From Inquilinus sp. (lineage in GTDB: Bacteria; Pseudomonadota; Alphaproteobacteria; DSM-16000; Inquilinaceae), in NCBI GenBank assembly GCA_013003675.1, contig JABDIP010000573.1, positions 1 through 7,454 on the forward strand: DNA of 7,454 nt, read 5' to 3'. Made by a program: the position numbers and the translations under genes. Positions within the stretch are counted from its first letter, which is position 1, and each line of letters begins with the position of its first letter. Positions 5,458 through 7,454 of this stretch are shown here, one piece after another. The notes below the pieces were generated by a model that saw nothing but the letters and a program-made list of their open reading frames with translations, did not search any database and was not told the DNA's origin.

Positions 5458-5855
5458 CCGGCACCGATCGCTCTCCCGACTCGCCGAACCCCCACCGTCT
5501 CTACCGCAACACGGAAGATGGCGTGATCCTCGGAGTCTGCGCCGGGGTCGCCGACTATTTCGGCATCGAGAGATGGCAGAGCCGCACGGCCGCCGGCCTG
5601 TTCCTGCTGTTCTTCCCACCCTGGGCGGTGTTCTTCTATCTGCTGGCGGCGATCTTCCTGCCGCGCCGCCCGCCACGCCCCTATCGCGACCAGGATGAGG
5701 AGGCGTTCTGGCGGTCGGTCACCGGCCGCCCCGACCGCACCCTGTCGGAGCTGCACTACAATTTCCGCACCCTGGAGGAACGGCTGGCCGGCCTGGAGCG
5801 TCACGTGACCTCGGAGGAGTTCCGCCTGCATCGGGCCTTTCGCGATCTCGAGTAG
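5454..5855 (+). CDS. pspC: Phage shock protein C (PspC domain protein)
   Basis: This membrane protein has 133 residues (E. coli PspC about 119) and is the partner of PspB in activating the Psp response. The PspC domain runs from about residue 14: RLYRNTEDGVILGVCAGVAD, then a hydrophobic segment at about 45-69. The cytoplasmic C-terminal part holds LSELHYNFRTLEERLAGLE (98-116) and ends HVTSEEFRLHRAFRDLE, closely like the E. coli C-terminus (YVTSDTFTLRSRFRQL). The chosen ATG 5454 overlaps the pspB stop as ATGA, a typical coupled start. An in-frame ATG six codons upstream (5436, inside pspB) is an alternative. It is the last gene of the operon here; pspD, pspE and pspG homologues are not seen. 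It ends 9 bases before the convergent beta-glucosidase stop, with no obvious terminator between. Confidence 0.95.
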   Translation: MTGTDRSPDSPNPHRLYRNTEDGVILGVCAGVADYFGIERWQSRTAAGLFLLFFPPWAVFFYLLAAIFLPRRPPRPYRDQDEEAFWRSVTGRPDRTLSELHYNFRTLEERLAGLERHVTSEEFRLHRAFRDLE

Positions 5856-5864
5856 CCTCAGGGG

Positions 5865-7193
5865 TCAGCGCAGGATGCCCTCATGCGCCAGTTCGGCGTA
5901 CCAGCGGAAGCTGTCCTTCGGTGTCCTATCCCGGGTCTCGAAGTCGACATGCACCAGGCCGAACCGCCGGTCATAGCCTTCCGCCCATTCGAAATTGTCG
6001 AGCAGGCTCCAGGCGAAATAGCCTCGGACATCGGCCCCGCCGGTCCGCGCCGACGCCACCGCCTCGATGTATTCGCGCAAATAGTCGATGCGGTCGCCGT
6101 CGTGGACCCGGCCATCCTCGGCCGGGATGTCGTCGAAGGCGGCGCCGTTCTCGGTGATGAAGACCGGCGGGTTTCGATAATCGTCCTTCAGACGCAGCAG
6201 GGTCTCCGACAGGCCGCCGCCGTCGATTTCCCAGCCCATGGACGTGGTCGGCGCCCCCGCCGGCGCGGCGCCCATGGCCAAGCCGGCGACCGCCGCGCGG
6301 TCGGGGCGGGCGTAGAGCCGGGCGTAGTGGTTCACGCCAAGCAGGTCGAGTGGCCGGGCGATCCGCTCCAGATCGCCCGAATCGACATAGCGGTCGACCA
6401 GCGGCGCGACCCGCTCGGGATACCGGCCGTGATAGATCGGATCGAGGAAAGCGCCGTTCCACAAGGCGTCGAGCATGTCGGCGGCCTCCAGCGCCGATTG
6501 GCTGTCGTCGGCGGGCCGGGTCGGTGCCAGCGACAGGACGATGCCCAGCTTCCAGCCTTCGTTCTCCTGCCGGAGGGCGTCGACGGCCGTGCCGTGGGCC
6601 AGGTTCTGGTGATGGATCGCGGCGTGGAATGCGTCCGTCTCGGCCAGTCCCGGCGCGTGCTCACCGGTCGCATGACCCAGCCAGGCGGTGACCGAGGGCT
6701 CGTTCAGGGTCAGGAAATACGATACCCGGTCGCCCAGCCGGTTGGCGACCGTGCAGGCATAGTCGGCGAAGCGCGCGGCGATGTCACGGTTGCGCCAGCC
6801 GTCGCGCCGCTCCAGCGCCTGCGGCAAATCCCAATGATAGAGGCAGACCCAGGGGTCGATGCCGGCCTCGCCCAGCGCGTCGACCAGCCGGTCGTAGAAG
6901 TCGAGCCCGGCCGCGTTCGGCCGGCCGCGACCGTCGGGAAAGATCCGCGGCCAGGCGACCGAGAAGCGATAGGCGCCGACCCCCAGATCGCGCAGCAAGG
7001 CCACGTCCCGGTGCCACAGATGATAGTGGTCGCAGGCGATGGCGCCGGTCTCGCCGGTGCGGATCGCGTCGGGCACCCGGCAGAACACATCCCAGATACT
7101 CTCGCCGCGCCCGTCCTCGTGCACCGCCCCCTCGATCTGATAGGCGGAGGTCGACGCGCCCCAGACGAAGTTTTCAGGGAAGGCGATGGTCAT
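5865..7193 (-). CDS. Glycoside hydrolase family 1 beta-glucosidase
   Basis: This full-length GH1 enzyme (442 residues, normal for bacterial members) hydrolyses beta-linked glucosides or related glycosides with retention. The N-terminal family signature is FPENFVWGASTSAYQIEGA (5-23). The acid/base Glu 165 sits in TLNEP (162-166) and the nucleophile Glu 348 in ITENG (346-350). Expected sugar-binding residues are present: Gln 19, His 120 and Trp 121 in YHWDLP, Asn 164, and Trp 395, Glu 402 and Trp 403 in WSLLDNFEWAEGY. No signal peptide is seen, so it should be cytoplasmic and act on imported oligosaccharides; the exact substrate cannot be read from sequence. ATG 7193 has AAGGA (7200-7204) 6 bases upstream. 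It stands alone, convergent with pspC and divergent from the cupin gene, with no transporter in view. Confidence 0.95.
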   Translation of the reverse strand: MTIAFPENFVWGASTSAYQIEGAVHEDGRGESIWDVFCRVPDAIRTGETGAIACDHYHLWHRDVALLRDLGVGAYRFSVAWPRIFPDGRGRPNAAGLDFYDRLVDALGEAGIDPWVCLYHWDLPQALERRDGWRNRDIAARFADYACTVANRLGDRVSYFLTLNEPSVTAWLGHATGEHAPGLAETDAFHAAIHHQNLAHGTAVDALRQENEGWKLGIVLSLAPTRPADDSQSALEAADMLDALWNGAFLDPIYHGRYPERVAPLVDRYVDSGDLERIARPLDLLGVNHYARLYARPDRAAVAGLAMGAAPAGAPTTSMGWEIDGGGLSETLLRLKDDYRNPPVFITENGAAFDDIPAEDGRVHDGDRIDYLREYIEAVASARTGGADVRGYFAWSLLDNFEWAEGYDRRFGLVHVDFETRDRTPKDSFRWYAELAHEGILR

Positions 7194-7320
7194 TAGCGAT
7201 CCTTGGTATAGGGGTGACGGGGCATCGAGGCGCGGTTATCCCGCATCCGCCGGCTGCCGAGCAAGAGCGCTGGCCCTCGGTGCCGGCGTACCCTAAATGA
7301 AGGGCAGGAGGAGTCGACCG

Positions 7321-7454
7321 ATGACCGAGCTGAATGCCGATTTCACCCAGCCCGCCTTCGTGCGCACCGCCGAGCTCGACTGGCAGCCGAGCCCGAGCCC
7401 CAGCGTGCACCGGAAGCGCCTCGACCTCGCCGGGCCGGCCGAGGCCGGCCGGGT
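7321..7454 (+). CDS. Probable ChrR-like cupin protein, 5' part only
   Basis: An open frame of 44 codons runs off the window. It begins MTELNADFTQPAFVRTAELD, continues with WQPSPSPSVHRKRLDLAG, and has a strong ribosome site AGGAGGAG (7306-7313) 7 bases before the ATG. This opening resembles, from memory, ChrR-type cupin proteins, which start with N-x-D-F, then W-x-PSP-x-P-x-V-x-R-x-x-LD before a His-rich metal-binding cupin core. That core lies beyond the window, so the family call rests on the N-terminus alone. It diverges from the beta-glucosidase across a 127-base gap in which I see no convincing promoter boxes. Confidence 0.6.
   Translation, partial: MTELNADFTQPAFVRTAELDWQPSPSPSVHRKRLDLAGPAEAGR

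Noticed and set aside
5883..7196. 437-codon plus-strand open frame opposite the beta-glucosidase
   Set aside because: It is a mirror frame of a GH1 gene with all catalytic motifs intact; it has no ribosome site or domain pattern.

Overview
The window is GC-rich, densely coded bacterial DNA. It most resembles an alphaproteobacterium, perhaps of the Rhodospirillales/Azospirillum type. This rests on codon use, the style of the HWE-free hybrid kinase and six-TM/PAS sensor, and the CTAG-flanked palindromic repeats; it is an inference, because no taxonomic marker gene is present.

The core is a complete phage-shock-protein (Psp) envelope-stress locus. pspF (sigma-54 activator without a receiver domain, minus strand, 2771-3814) diverges from a plus-strand operon: a 55-residue single-TM protein (4013-4180), pspA (4457-5236), pspB (5236-5457) and pspC (5454-5855). 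A near-consensus sigma-54 promoter (3946-3961) lies 51 bases upstream of the small gene, not directly before pspA. A good IHF-site candidate and a dyad that could be the PspF enhancer lie behind it. By family knowledge, PspA holds PspF inactive, PspB/PspC relieve that hold under membrane stress, and PspF with sigma-54 RNA polymerase then fires the operon. Here the small membrane protein would be the first product made.

The 276-base gap between the small gene and pspA is filled by four consecutive palindromic elements (4177-4422). Most of their ends are CTAG or CTAA, and neighbouring elements share a CTAG. They look like MITE-type insertions stacked at TA/CTAG targets. Removing them in silico leaves a gap of about 48 bases and preserves a stop codon for the small gene, which supports a compact ancestral operon.

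Left of pspF, also on the minus strand, are a PAS hybrid histidine kinase with a C-terminal receiver (974-2677) and a six-TM sensor with a coiled coil and a PAS domain whose output end is cut off by the window (1-916). Right of pspC, convergent with it, is a family 1 beta-glucosidase (5865-7193). Divergent from that is the first part of a probable ChrR-like cupin protein (7321 to the window end).
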